DNA of 7,981 bases, from assembly GCA_051745085.1 (NCBI GenBank), contig JBNJDR010000070.1, positions 1 through 7,981 on the forward strand, given 5' to 3'. Positions within the stretch are counted from its first letter, which is position 1. Each line of letters begins with the position of its first letter. A program made the translations under genes and the position numbers. This document shows positions 1 through 6,497 of the stretch, piece after piece. This stretch comes from Halonatronomonas sp051745085 (lineage in GTDB: Bacteria > Bacillota > Halanaerobiia > Halanaerobiales > Halarsenatibacteraceae). The notes beneath the pieces are model-generated. The model was not told the DNA's origin, did not search any database, and saw only the letters and a program-made list of their open reading frames with translations.

Positions 1-11
1 ATTTTTGACAT

Positions 12-56
12 AAAAAAACCATCCTCTCATAAATTTTTAAAAATTTACTAGGATGG
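12..56 (-). terminator. Intrinsic terminator at the end of the RNA gene cluster
   Basis: Read on the minus strand, CCATCCT pairs with AGGATGG (50-56 and 19-25), and a run of seven T follows (12-18). Inside the outer stem lies a perfect 18-base palindrome (30-47, TAAATTT-TTAA-AAATTTA), so the hairpin is long with a small internal loop. The plus strand has no T-run after the stem, so the direction is clear. It would end a leftward transcript, either the ssrA/tRNA-Trp read-through or a separate small RNA or leader. If a gene starts just beyond base 1, it could be an attenuator instead. Confidence 0.85.
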
Positions 57-200
57 AAGACATAAAATCTCCATTATTTTATTGCAAATCGGCACCTTAG
101 ACCCCTGTTTTTGGGGCAAATAATCTGGGTTGCTGGAGCCTACTTAAACGAGGGATTTTTAAAGAATTTGAACTTAAGTGAGACAACTATTTCTGTAAAA
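57..200 (-). ncRNA. Possible structured RNA (6S-like or leader RNA), family not recognised
   Basis: No convincing protein frame exists here, yet the minus strand folds in an ordered way and ends directly in the terminator at 12-56. Reading leftwards: ACTTAA...TTAAGT can form a hairpin; GGCTCC pairs with GGTGCC with one mismatch and encloses a hairpin made of AGA-CCCC, a seven-base loop and GGGG-TCT. A weak outer helix (ACA.AAA..TCTC with GAGA.TTT.TGT) could close the whole. A closing stem, a large central bubble and an apical stem, with a total length near 185 bases including the terminator, resemble 6S RNA in outline. I do not recognise family-specific sequence motifs, and I found no T-box or common riboswitch core. 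A promoter is not clear. The boundaries are approximate and the RNA itself is an inference from folding and position. Confidence 0.3.
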
Positions 201-265
201 AAACATTAATAAAGCTTGAAATCACAGGGTTTTAACTCCTTGAAAAAATATCAACTATATAAAAT

Positions 266-342
266 TGGCACGGGCAGGAGGACTTGAACCCCCAACACCC
301 AGATTTGGAGTCTGGTGCTCTAGCCAATTGAGCTATGCCCGT
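266..342 (-). tRNA. tRNA-Trp (anticodon CCA), CCA end encoded
   Basis: The minus strand gives a full cloverleaf of 77 bases. It has acceptor ACGGGCA/TGCCCGT, D stem GCTC/GAGC, anticodon stem CCAGA/TCTGG with loop CTCCAAA (anticodon CCA), T stem GGGGG/CCTCC with loop TTCAAGT, discriminator G and a genome-encoded 3' CCA (266-268). It reads the single tryptophan codon UGG. It starts only 37 bases after the 3' end of tmRNA with no promoter or hairpin between them, so it is probably cut out of the same primary transcript by RNase P and 3' processing enzymes. Confidence 0.97.
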
Positions 343-379
343 ACATAAAATTAATTTAGTCAAAAAAAAATAGTTATTA

Positions 380-741
380 TGGTGGAGGTGGTGGGAATCG
401 AACCCACGTACTGCACAGCTCATCCTTTGACTTCTACACTCGTAGTCTGCTTTTTCGTCTTACCAATTAGACTCCAGCAGACGGGATTCTAATTGGCCAG
501 GTCTGTTTATTTTCCCCTGCTTATCCAGACCACTTAAGCAGGGTAAGTCTACTTTTATGACACCCAGTTACACACGGTAGACACGTCTGTAGTGGGCGCT
601 AGCTGCCTGCTTACGCAGCAGCTAAGGCGTAATTATTATCGTTTGCGGATAATTTTAAATGGCTCAGTGTTTTACGGGTGAAAGAGTATCCCCGGAGCGC
701 TGTCAAAGGATTCACTATACAGGCGATACCAGAACACCCCC
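380..741 (-). ncRNA. ssrA: tmRNA (transfer-messenger RNA)
   Basis: tmRNA acts with SmpB to rescue ribosomes stalled on broken mRNA and tags the nascent protein for proteolysis. The tRNA-like ends are clear on the minus strand: 5' GGGGGTG (741-735) pairs with CACCTCC, and the third pair is the G-U wobble that alanyl-tRNA synthetase recognises. The T arm is GTGGG-TTCGATT-CCCAC, followed by discriminator A and an encoded CCA (380-382). The long helix 2 is a perfect ten-base match between 702-711 and 422-431. A first pseudoknot (GCTC..GGG..CCC..GAGC) precedes the tag frame at 611-646. The length of 362 bases is normal. The D-loop region (GGTATCGCC) differs from the common GGATTCGAC form. A perfect promoter lies between it and smpB. 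Confidence 0.97.
611..646 (-). other. tmRNA tag reading frame, ANDNNYALAAA
   Basis: Starting at resume codon GCA (646-644), the minus strand reads Ala-Asn-Asp-Asn-Asn-Tyr-Ala-Leu-Ala-Ala-Ala and ends in TAA (613-611). With the alanine from charged tmRNA the added peptide is twelve residues. It closely matches the well-known AANDENYALAA tag of E. coli but has Asn for Glu and one additional C-terminal Ala. The hydrophobic C-terminus ending in Ala-Ala is the part known to be read by ClpXP-type proteases. Confidence 0.93.
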
Positions 742-773
742 TGTATAAGGTGAATTCCTCAACTACAATATAT

Positions 774-802
774 ATTATAAACGATTAAACATGATTTGTC
801 AA
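774..802 (-). promoter_or_regulatory. Perfect consensus sigma-A promoter for ssrA
   Basis: On the minus strand TTGACA (802-797), a spacer of exactly 17 bases and TATAAT (779-774) match the vegetative consensus at every hexamer position. The -35 box starts four bases after the smpB stop codon. Transcription should start near 767, giving a leader of about 26 bases that RNase P would remove to make the mature 5' end at 741. This lets tmRNA be made far more strongly than the upstream operon. Confidence 0.92.
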
Positions 803-806
803 GGGT

Positions 807-1280
807 TTATCTCTGGTAAGTTCTTTCTTTTAAAGCCCTTTCCATTTCCCTTTTTGCCGTCTTTTTAGCTATATCTCGCCGCTTATCTCTAACATCTTTA
901 CCTTTTGCTAAGGCAAGTTCTACTTTAGCTAAATTTCTCTTCAAATATATAGCCAGGGGAACCAAAGTATAACCTTTCTGGCGGGTATAACCGATTAATT
1001 TCTGTATTTGATTTTTATGAAGCAATAATTTTCTTTTTCGCTCAGGTTCATGATTATAACGATTACCCTGTTTATACGGACTAATATGCATATTATGAAG
1101 AAATACCTCGCCATTTTCCACCAGGGCAAAGCTGTCTTTCAAGTTTACATTGCCCTGACGGATAGATTTGATCTCAGTACCTTTTAACTTAATTCCAGCT
1201 TCATAAGTTTCCTCAATATGATAATCATGCCGAGCTTTTTTATTGCGAGCTATTATCTTTATATTCTCGTCCCGGCTCAT
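807..1280 (-). CDS. smpB: SsrA-binding protein SmpB
   Basis: SmpB binds the tRNA-like domain of tmRNA and brings it to stalled ribosomes, standing in for the missing anticodon arm. The 157-residue product has the family's normal length. Recognisable blocks are NKKARHDY (13-20), the beta-barrel core with GIKLKGTEIKSIRQG (29-43) and LKDSFA (47-52), and the basic C-terminal tail with KGKDVRDKRRDIAKK (126-140), which in known SmpB proteins becomes helical in the mRNA entry channel. The ATG at 1280 follows AGGAGG (1295-1290) at good spacing. That site overlaps the stop codon of rnr, so the two genes are probably translationally coupled. ssrA, its RNA partner, follows 65 bases downstream under its own promoter. 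Confidence 0.98.
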   Translation of the reverse strand: MSRDENIKIIARNKKARHDYHIEETYEAGIKLKGTEIKSIRQGNVNLKDSFALVENGEVFLHNMHISPYKQGNRYNHEPERKRKLLLHKNQIQKLIGYTRQKGYTLVPLAIYLKRNLAKVELALAKGKDVRDKRRDIAKKTAKREMERALKERTYQR

Positions 1281-1289
1281 GATAAAAAA

Positions 1290-1296
1290 CCTCCTA
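1290..1296 (-). promoter_or_regulatory. smpB ribosome binding site overlapping the rnr stop codon
   Basis: The minus strand reads TAGGAGG: the rnr stop TAG (1296-1294) shares bases with the smpB Shine-Dalgarno AGGAGG (1295-1290). Ribosomes ending rnr therefore sit on the smpB initiation signal, nine bases before its ATG. This fits coupled production of RNase R and SmpB. Confidence 0.85.
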
Positions 1297-3417
1297 ATTT
1301 ACTACTTTGAAATCTAATTGTCTATCATCTACACTTGCTCTAACGACTTCAACTTCAATTTCATCGCCGAGTTGATACATCTTTTTAGTTCGTTCTCCAA
1401 GCAGACTTTGTTGATCTTCTCGATAAATATAATAATCATCAGATAAACTTTCAACGTGGACCAAACCTTCAGCTGTATTTTCTAATTGGACAAATAAGCC
1501 AAAACTGGTAACCCCACTGATAATTCCTTTGAACTCATCTCCAACGTACTGCTGCATATATTCTATCCTCTTCAAATCAACAGAATCTCGTTCTGCTTCC
1601 ATCGCTCTTCTTTCCTGAAGGGAACAGTGATCTGCTGTTTCCGGCAGAACATCTTCTAATTCCTGCCTTCTATGAGCAGAAAGCTTACCCTGTGAGGCAA
1701 TATCTGTAATAATTCTATGAACCACTAAATCCGGATACCGGCGTATCGGCGAAGTGAAATGACTGTAATAATCTAAAGAGAGACCGAAATGGCCAATGTT
1801 AACTGGAGAATAAATTGCTTTTTTCATGGAGCGAAGGAGCATGGTTTCGATGATATTCTCTTCATCTTCCCCACTTACCTGCTTCAGTAACTGCTGTAAA
1901 GCTCCAGGATGGACCTTACCGTCTTTACCACCTTTTAAATGGTATCCAAAATTATGCACGAATTCATTGAATGTCTTAATCCTTTCAGGATCCGGTTCAT
2001 CATGGACCCTATACAGGAAAGGCTCGTCTAACCAGTAAGCCTCTTCAGCCACCACTCTATTGGCCGCGATCATAAATTCTTCAATTATCTGTTCGGGAAC
2101 TCCCTGTTCCATCTTTCTTAATTCCACCGGCCGCCCTTCATCATCGAGTATAACCTTGATCTCGGGAAAATCAAAATCAATGGTTCCTCTAATCCGGCGC
2201 CCGCCTCTTAACTTCTCATATAACTTTTCCATCAGTTGAAGATTAGGGAAAAAGTCTTCATATTCTTGTTGAACTTTCTTATTGTCCTTAACCAGCATCT
2301 CCCTGACCTGATTATAGGTTAAGCGGTGATTAGAACTTATAACAGACCGGGTTATTTCATGTTTCACAAGTTCAAAAGGTTCCAAATTATAATCAATAAA
2401 TACAGAAACTGCTAGTTTATCTTCCTGGGGCCTCAAACTACAGAGGTTATTGGATAACCTTTCAGGCAGCATCGGAATAACTCGATCAACTAAATAAATA
2501 CTCGTTCCTCTGCGATAAGCTTCTTGATCCAATTCTGAACCTTCTCTGATATAATGACTTACATCAGCTATATGCACCCCTAAGCGCACGGTGTTTTCAT
2601 CTATCTTCTCAATAGAAACCGCATCATCAAAATCTTTTGCATCTGCCCCATCAATAGTAACCATAGGGAGGTCACGAAGATCTTCCCGTTTATTTACTTC
2701 TTCTTTAGATATTTTCCCCGTTAGATTTTCTGCTTCTTTTTCAACTTCAGGGGGAAACTCCTGCGGTAATTGAAGTTGACGAATCATGGCCTCTAAATCT
2801 ACGCCTGGTTCACCTTTATGGCCAATAACTTCAATAACTTCACCTTCTGGATTCCTCTTATTATCAGGCCAGCGCGTAATTTTTACGACAACCTTATCTC
2901 CATTGCTAGCTTGATTTATTTTATCTTTATGAATATAAATATCAGTAAATATTCTTTGGTTGTCTGGAATTACAAAACCATACTTACCGTAATAATCCAA
3001 CTCACCAACTACGGTTTCATTGGCTCTATCTAAAACTTTAATTACTTCTGCCTCCTGGCGGCGGCCACCGCTGGACTGCAGAGGCCGAACAAGTACTTTA
3101 TCATTGTGCATTGCGCCATTCAAATTACTAGCAGAAATATACATATCATCTTTAGATGGGTCTTCGGGAATAAAAAAAGCAAACCCTTTAGCATTACTCT
3201 GAATTCGGCCTTTATATAAATTAAATTTCTCAGGAATTCCGTAATATCCTCTCTCGCTTTTATAAATATCTCCGGACTTCTCTAATTCTTCCAAAACTTT
3301 TTCAAACTGCTTTCTTTGATTGCGGGATACGTTGAACTGTTTTAATAATTCATCAAACGACAGAGGTTTTTTAGCTTCTTCTTCCAAAAACTGATAAATT
3401 TGATTGCGAGCACCCAT
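1294..3417 (-). CDS. rnr: Ribonuclease R (3'-5' exoribonuclease)
   Basis: RNase R is a processive 3'-5' hydrolytic exonuclease that unwinds structured RNA. With tmRNA-SmpB it clears non-stop mRNA, and it takes part in rRNA and tmRNA quality control. The 707-residue product has the usual order: an N-terminal winged helix (about 1-60), two cold-shock domains (about 67-125 and 135-200), the RNB catalytic domain (about 245-575) and a C-terminal S1 domain (about 625-704). Metal-binding aspartates are visible in TIDGADAKDFDDA (D256, D262, D264, D265), and the conserved HFTSPIRRYPDLVVHR block is at 553-568. The protein ends three residues after the S1 fold, without the basic tail found in many relatives. 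The ATG at 3417 shares its A with the stop codon of the HD gene (TAATG), and AAGGAG (3434-3429) precedes it inside that gene. Confidence 0.98.
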   Translation of the reverse strand: MGARNQIYQFLEEEAKKPLSFDELLKQFNVSRNQRKQFEKVLEELEKSGDIYKSERGYYGIPEKFNLYKGRIQSNAKGFAFFIPEDPSKDDMYISASNLNGAMHNDKVLVRPLQSSGGRRQEAEVIKVLDRANETVVGELDYYGKYGFVIPDNQRIFTDIYIHKDKINQASNGDKVVVKITRWPDNKRNPEGEVIEVIGHKGEPGVDLEAMIRQLQLPQEFPPEVEKEAENLTGKISKEEVNKREDLRDLPMVTIDGADAKDFDDAVSIEKIDENTVRLGVHIADVSHYIREGSELDQEAYRRGTSIYLVDRVIPMLPERLSNNLCSLRPQEDKLAVSVFIDYNLEPFELVKHEITRSVISSNHRLTYNQVREMLVKDNKKVQQEYEDFFPNLQLMEKLYEKLRGGRRIRGTIDFDFPEIKVILDDEGRPVELRKMEQGVPEQIIEEFMIAANRVVAEEAYWLDEPFLYRVHDEPDPERIKTFNEFVHNFGYHLKGGKDGKVHPGALQQLLKQVSGEDEENIIETMLLRSMKKAIYSPVNIGHFGLSLDYYSHFTSPIRRYPDLVVHRIITDIASQGKLSAHRRQELEDVLPETADHCSLQERRAMEAERDSVDLKRIEYMQQYVGDEFKGIISGVTSFGLFVQLENTAEGLVHVESLSDDYYIYREDQQSLLGERTKKMYQLGDEIEVEVVRASVDDRQLDFKVVN

Positions 3418-3977
3418 TATAAACCAAGCTCCTTAGAAATTCTCTGCATGCCTTCAAGAGATAATGAAACAAATTCCTCCAATTCCAGATCTAACTCTGT
3501 GCAGCTAGCGATAACATCTCTGTCTGCACCTTTGGCAAAAGAACTTTCGTTATACCGGTTCATGACAAAATCTGTATCCAGTGCTTCCAGACTTTTATCC
3601 GGATGGATTAAAGCAGAAGCCACTATCAAACCCGTAAGAGGATCACTAGCATACAAAGCTTTATCTAACTTAGTCTTTCTTGGGAGACCATGCATGCCAT
3701 TATGAGCTCTAACAGCGTATACGATATCATCAGGCAGGCCCATTTCCGCTAATCTGTCTGCTCCTAATTGGCTGTGCTTTTCTGGATCATCAGCCGTATC
3801 TTCATAATCAATATCATGAAGTAAACCAGCTAACCTCCATTTTTCAATATCTTCATCAAAATATTCTGCTAGTCGAACCATCACAGCTTCTACTGCCAGA
3901 CAATGTTTAACAAGATTCTTTTGCTTAATATTGGCTTCAACTAGTTCTAAGGCCTTATCTCTACTCATGGTCATCAT
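3417..3977 (-). CDS. HD-domain phosphohydrolase, substrate unknown
   Basis: The 186-residue product is a stand-alone HD-superfamily metal-dependent phosphohydrolase. The motif residues are in order: H25 (KHCLAVE), H54-D55 (GLLHDIDYED), H68, H92/H96 (RAHNGMHG) and D112 (YASDPLTG). Additional histidines between the HD pair and the last Asp suggest a two-metal site of the HDIG-like kind. It is soluble, with no signal peptide or membrane span. ATG 3977 is chosen because AAGGAG (3989-3984) lies six bases ahead; M2 and M4 are less well placed. It ends in the TAATG junction with rnr and begins 21 bases after the thioesterase. Relatives act on nucleotides or phosphorylated small molecules, and the true substrate cannot be told from sequence. 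Its fixed coupling to rnr hints at nucleotide or RNA turnover, which is only inference. Confidence 0.9.
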   Translation of the reverse strand: MMTMSRDKALELVEANIKQKNLVKHCLAVEAVMVRLAEYFDEDIEKWRLAGLLHDIDYEDTADDPEKHSQLGADRLAEMGLPDDIVYAVRAHNGMHGLPRKTKLDKALYASDPLTGLIVASALIHPDKSLEALDTDFVMNRYNESSFAKGADRDVIASCTELDLELEEFVSLSLEGMQRISKELGL

Positions 3978-3998
3978 TATCAGCTCCTTCTCTAATTA

Positions 3999-4415
3999 TT
4001 ACTCTTTAACACTTTTATCTTTGATGACAAACTTTGCCTTGGCTCTTGCCAGTTCTTCTCCTAATTTACCTTCAAGTCTAGCTGATGCTTCAATAATCCT
4101 GCGTCTTTTTTCCTGAACTCGACCGATGATATTAACCTGTCTATCTAACCGAACTGGCTCCAGAAATCTAACCTTCATTTCAGCTGTTACAGCCTTCCAA
4201 CCTCTTTGAATAACTGCTTTTGCCATAGCTTCATCCAACAGAGCAGTCACAATGCCTCCATGCATAATATCATTATACCCTGCCAGTTTTTCATCAGGAA
4301 AATATTTTGCTGAAACCTGATCTTTCTCTTCATTGTACTCAAATTCTATTTTTAAAGAAATCGGATTATCCTCACCACATATAAAACACATGTTGTCATC
4401 TCCACGGGATAACAT
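3999..4415 (-). CDS. PaaI-family hotdog thioesterase
   Basis: The 138-residue protein has the hotdog-fold pattern of PaaI/YbgC-like acyl-CoA thioesterases. It starts with the C-x-x-C-G segment MCFICGEDNP (9-18) typical of one PaaI branch, then GYNDIMHGGIVTALLDEAMAKA (46-67) with the conserved H52-G53-G54 and acidic D61-E62 on the central helix, then TAEMKVRFLEPV strands. It probably hydrolyses an acyl-CoA in the cytoplasm, but the acyl group is unknown. ATG 4415 is chosen because GAGGAGG (4430-4424) stands eight bases ahead; the in-frame ATG at 4391 lacks such a site. It heads the operon leading to the HD protein, rnr and smpB. No functional link to RNA decay is evident, so it may be a passenger in the operon. 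Confidence 0.92.
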   Translation of the reverse strand: MLSRGDDNMCFICGEDNPISLKIEFEYNEEKDQVSAKYFPDEKLAGYNDIMHGGIVTALLDEAMAKAVIQRGWKAVTAEMKVRFLEPVRLDRQVNIIGRVQEKRRRIIEASARLEGKLGEELARAKAKFVIKDKSVKE

Positions 4416-4438
4416 ATATCAAACCTCCTCTTGCTGGT

Positions 4439-4469
4439 AAAAAGCCCCCTAAGTCGAACCTTAGAGGGC
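4439..4469 (-). terminator. Intrinsic terminator after hppA, in the thioesterase leader
   Basis: On the minus strand GCCCTCTAAG and CTTAGGGGGC (4469-4460 and 4453-4444) form a ten-pair stem with one T-G wobble and a six-base loop, followed by TTTTT (4443-4439). On the plus strand the wobble becomes a C-A mismatch, so leftward use is favoured. It lies 43 bases after the hppA stop and only eight bases before the thioesterase Shine-Dalgarno. It should end hppA transcription, but it also sits downstream of the candidate promoter at 4481-4489. Confidence 0.88.
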
Positions 4470-4480
4470 AATTTAAGAAC

Positions 4481-4489
4481 ATTATATCA
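4481..4489 (-). promoter_or_regulatory. Extended -10 promoter for the thioesterase-HD-rnr-smpB operon
   Basis: The minus strand carries TGATATAAT: a perfect TATAAT (4486-4481) with the TGn extension. No good -35 box is found at 16-18 bases, which is tolerable for extended -10 promoters. The predicted start near 4474 lies after the hppA stop codon (4513) but before the terminator hairpin at 4439-4469, so the operon's leader would begin with that hairpin. Confidence 0.6.
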
Positions 4490-4512
4490 TATTATTGAAT
4501 ATTAATCTATAT

Positions 4513-6459
4513 TTAGATAAACAGGGGAGCAAAAACCAGAGAAACGATAGTCATCAGCTTTATCAAAATATTTAAAGACGGACCAGAAGTATCTTTAAAA
4601 GGATCGCCAACTGTATCTCCTACAACGGCCGCTTTATGAGTTTCAGTACCTTTGCCGCCCAAATTACCTGCTTCAATATACTTTTTCGCATTATCCCAGG
4701 CGCCGCCAGCATTAGACATCATGATAGCTAAAAGAACCCCTGCAGATAAAGAACCAGCTAACAGTCCACCTAAAGCTTGAACATCCCACAGCCCTACAAT
4801 AACAGGGATGACTACCGCTATAACACCAGGCACAACCATCTCTTTCAAGGCGGCTTTAGTTGAAATATCAACACATTTTCTATGATCAGGCTTAACAGTT
4901 CCTTCCATAATTCCTGGGTTCTCTTTGAACTGTCTTCTAACTTCTTCAATCATTTCAAATGCAGCTGATCCTACTGCTTCCATAGTTAGAGCTGAGAAAA
5001 GGAAAGGCAGAGTAGCACCAATGAATAAACCGATTATTACATTTGGATTGGTCAAGCTAATAACTTCAAGGTTAACCGCTTCGGAAAAAGCAGCAAACAG
5101 AGACAAAGCAGTAAGGGCAGCAGAGCCGATAGCAAAGCCTTTACCCATTGCTGCTGTTGTATTACCTACAGAATCCAGCTTATCCGTAATTTCTCTAACC
5201 TCAGGTTCTAGCTCGGCCATCTCCGCAATACCACCGGCATTATCAGCAATCGGCCCATAAGCATCTACTGATAAGGTAATACCTGTAGTAGCAAGCATTC
5301 CGACTGCTGTCATGGCAATACCATATAAACCAGCAAAATTATAAGAAATATATATAGCTACTATAATTGAAAGTATCGGTAAAACTGTTGAACGCATACC
5401 GACGGATAAACCTGCTATAATATTTGGAGCAGTTCCCGTCTGTGATTGTTCAGCAATATGCTTAACTGGTTTGTAATGGTCAGAAGTGTAGTATTCTGTA
5501 ATACGTCCGATCAAAATACCTACTATCAAACCGGCTAGTATTGACCAAAATACTCCAATATCACCAACCAGATTATTTACCAAAAAGTAACCTGCAACGA
5601 TGGTTATCCCGGCTGCTACCAGAGTACCTCTTTCCAGAGCCTTTGCCGGATCGCCATCTTTACCGGCGCTAACGAAACGGGTCCCAATAATCGCCGCAAC
5701 AATTCCAACTGCTGCTAACAGCAGAGGCAAAATCACATGATTAGTTGTTAAGGTTGTTCCCAGGGTCATGGCTGCTACAATCGAACCAACGTATGATTCA
5801 AAGAGATCTGCACCCATTCCAGCAACGTCTCCAACGTTATCTCCGACGTTATCAGCTATAACCGCTGGATTTCTGGGATCATCCTCCGGAATACCAGCTT
5901 CCACCTTACCAACTAAATCAGCACCTACATCTGCAGCTTTGGTATAAATACCTCCGCCAACCCGAGCAAATAGAGCAATAGAACTGGCGCCAAAAGCAAA
6001 CCCCCGAATATATTCCACATTATTAGTAAATAATATGTATAAAACACCTAATCCGATCGTTCCTAAACCAACCACAGACATCCCCATGACAGAACCACCA
6101 GAAAAAGCCACTTTAAGTGCATCATTTAAACTCGTTCTTGCAGCTTGAGTAGTCCTGGCATTTGCATGCGTAGCAATCTGCATTCCGATATAACCAGCCA
6201 ATCCAGAAAAAATCGCCCCTAATACAAAGGAAAGGGAGGTCTGCCAACCAAGGGTAGGAACGATAATAATCCCCACAACAACTACAAAGCCTGTTAACAT
6301 TGTGTATTCCCTATTCAAAAAAGCCATAGCTCCTTCGTTTATTGCAGCTGACAATTCGATCATTTTTTCTGTACCTTCATCCGATTTTGTCACCTTTTTT
6401 GCCATAAACAAAGCAAATAGCAGGGCAAGAACCCCTGCCAGTGGTGTATAAAATTCCAT
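4513..6459 (-). CDS. hppA: Membrane-bound ion-pumping pyrophosphatase, K+-dependent type
   Basis: This integral membrane enzyme hydrolyses PPi to two phosphates and pumps Na+ or H+ out of the cytoplasm. The 648-residue product has about sixteen hydrophobic segments and all family motifs: ADVGADLVGKVE (176-187), DNVGDNVGDVAGMGADL (203-219), DAYGPIADNAGG (399-410), NAGGAWDNAKKYIE (583-596) and GDTVGDPFKDTSGPSLN (614-630). A436 and G439 in GNTTAAMG, where K+-independent enzymes have Lys and Thr, mark it as K+-dependent. E221 in ADLFESYVGS sits at the position described for Na+-transporting members, whereas plant H+ pumps carry the Glu about one helix turn later. I therefore predict a Na+ pump, though some K+-dependent H+ pumps could look alike. 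ATG 6459 follows AAGGAGG (6473-6467). It is flanked by terminators, so it is probably monocistronic. Confidence 0.97.
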   Translation of the reverse strand: MEFYTPLAGVLALLFALFMAKKVTKSDEGTEKMIELSAAINEGAMAFLNREYTMLTGFVVVVGIIIVPTLGWQTSLSFVLGAIFSGLAGYIGMQIATHANARTTQAARTSLNDALKVAFSGGSVMGMSVVGLGTIGLGVLYILFTNNVEYIRGFAFGASSIALFARVGGGIYTKAADVGADLVGKVEAGIPEDDPRNPAVIADNVGDNVGDVAGMGADLFESYVGSIVAAMTLGTTLTTNHVILPLLLAAVGIVAAIIGTRFVSAGKDGDPAKALERGTLVAAGITIVAGYFLVNNLVGDIGVFWSILAGLIVGILIGRITEYYTSDHYKPVKHIAEQSQTGTAPNIIAGLSVGMRSTVLPILSIIVAIYISYNFAGLYGIAMTAVGMLATTGITLSVDAYGPIADNAGGIAEMAELEPEVREITDKLDSVGNTTAAMGKGFAIGSAALTALSLFAAFSEAVNLEVISLTNPNVIIGLFIGATLPFLFSALTMEAVGSAAFEMIEEVRRQFKENPGIMEGTVKPDHRKCVDISTKAALKEMVVPGVIAVVIPVIVGLWDVQALGGLLAGSLSAGVLLAIMMSNAGGAWDNAKKYIEAGNLGGKGTETHKAAVVGDTVGDPFKDTSGPSLNILIKLMTIVSLVFAPLFI

Positions 6460-6483
6460 TTAACATCCTCCTTAAAAACTGTA

Positions 6484-6497
6484 AATAAATATTTATT
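6484..6497. repeat. 14-base A+T palindrome in the hppA leader
   Basis: AATAAATATTTATT is a perfect inverted repeat lying across the predicted hppA transcription start and part of its -10 box. It could be an operator, but A+T-rich DNA makes such palindromes fairly often, so its role is uncertain. Confidence 0.35.

Noticed and set aside
57..200. T-box or common riboswitch leader
   Set aside because: The T-box core AGGGTGGNACCGCG and the core motifs I know for TPP, SAM, FMN, lysine, cobalamin and purine riboswitches are all absent, so no such name was given.
197..203. T7 run as terminator for tRNA-Trp
   Set aside because: No stable stem precedes it on the minus strand; only short palindromes (AAGCTT, ATTAAT) are present.
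361..380. T9 run after tmRNA as a terminator
   Set aside because: On the minus strand nine T occur at 370-362, but no dedicated hairpin stands directly before them; the nearest stem is the T arm of tmRNA itself. tRNA-Trp follows closely and needs the read-through.
232..423. 63-codon open frame on the minus strand
   Set aside because: It runs through tRNA-Trp and the 3' end of tmRNA; both RNA genes are certain, and the frame has no convincing ribosome binding site.
380..741. Integration site or genomic island at the tmRNA 3' end
   Set aside because: tmRNA genes often host att sites, but no integrase, duplicated 3' tmRNA end or phage gene is seen, and a housekeeping tRNA follows directly.
3400..3705. 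101-codon open frame on the plus strand
   Set aside because: Antisense to the HD gene and the start of rnr, with no ribosome binding site or family resemblance; a shadow.
4925..5260. 111-codon open frame on the plus strand
   Set aside because: It lies wholly antisense to hppA, whose protein is fully conserved here. The product resembles nothing and the frame is a shadow.
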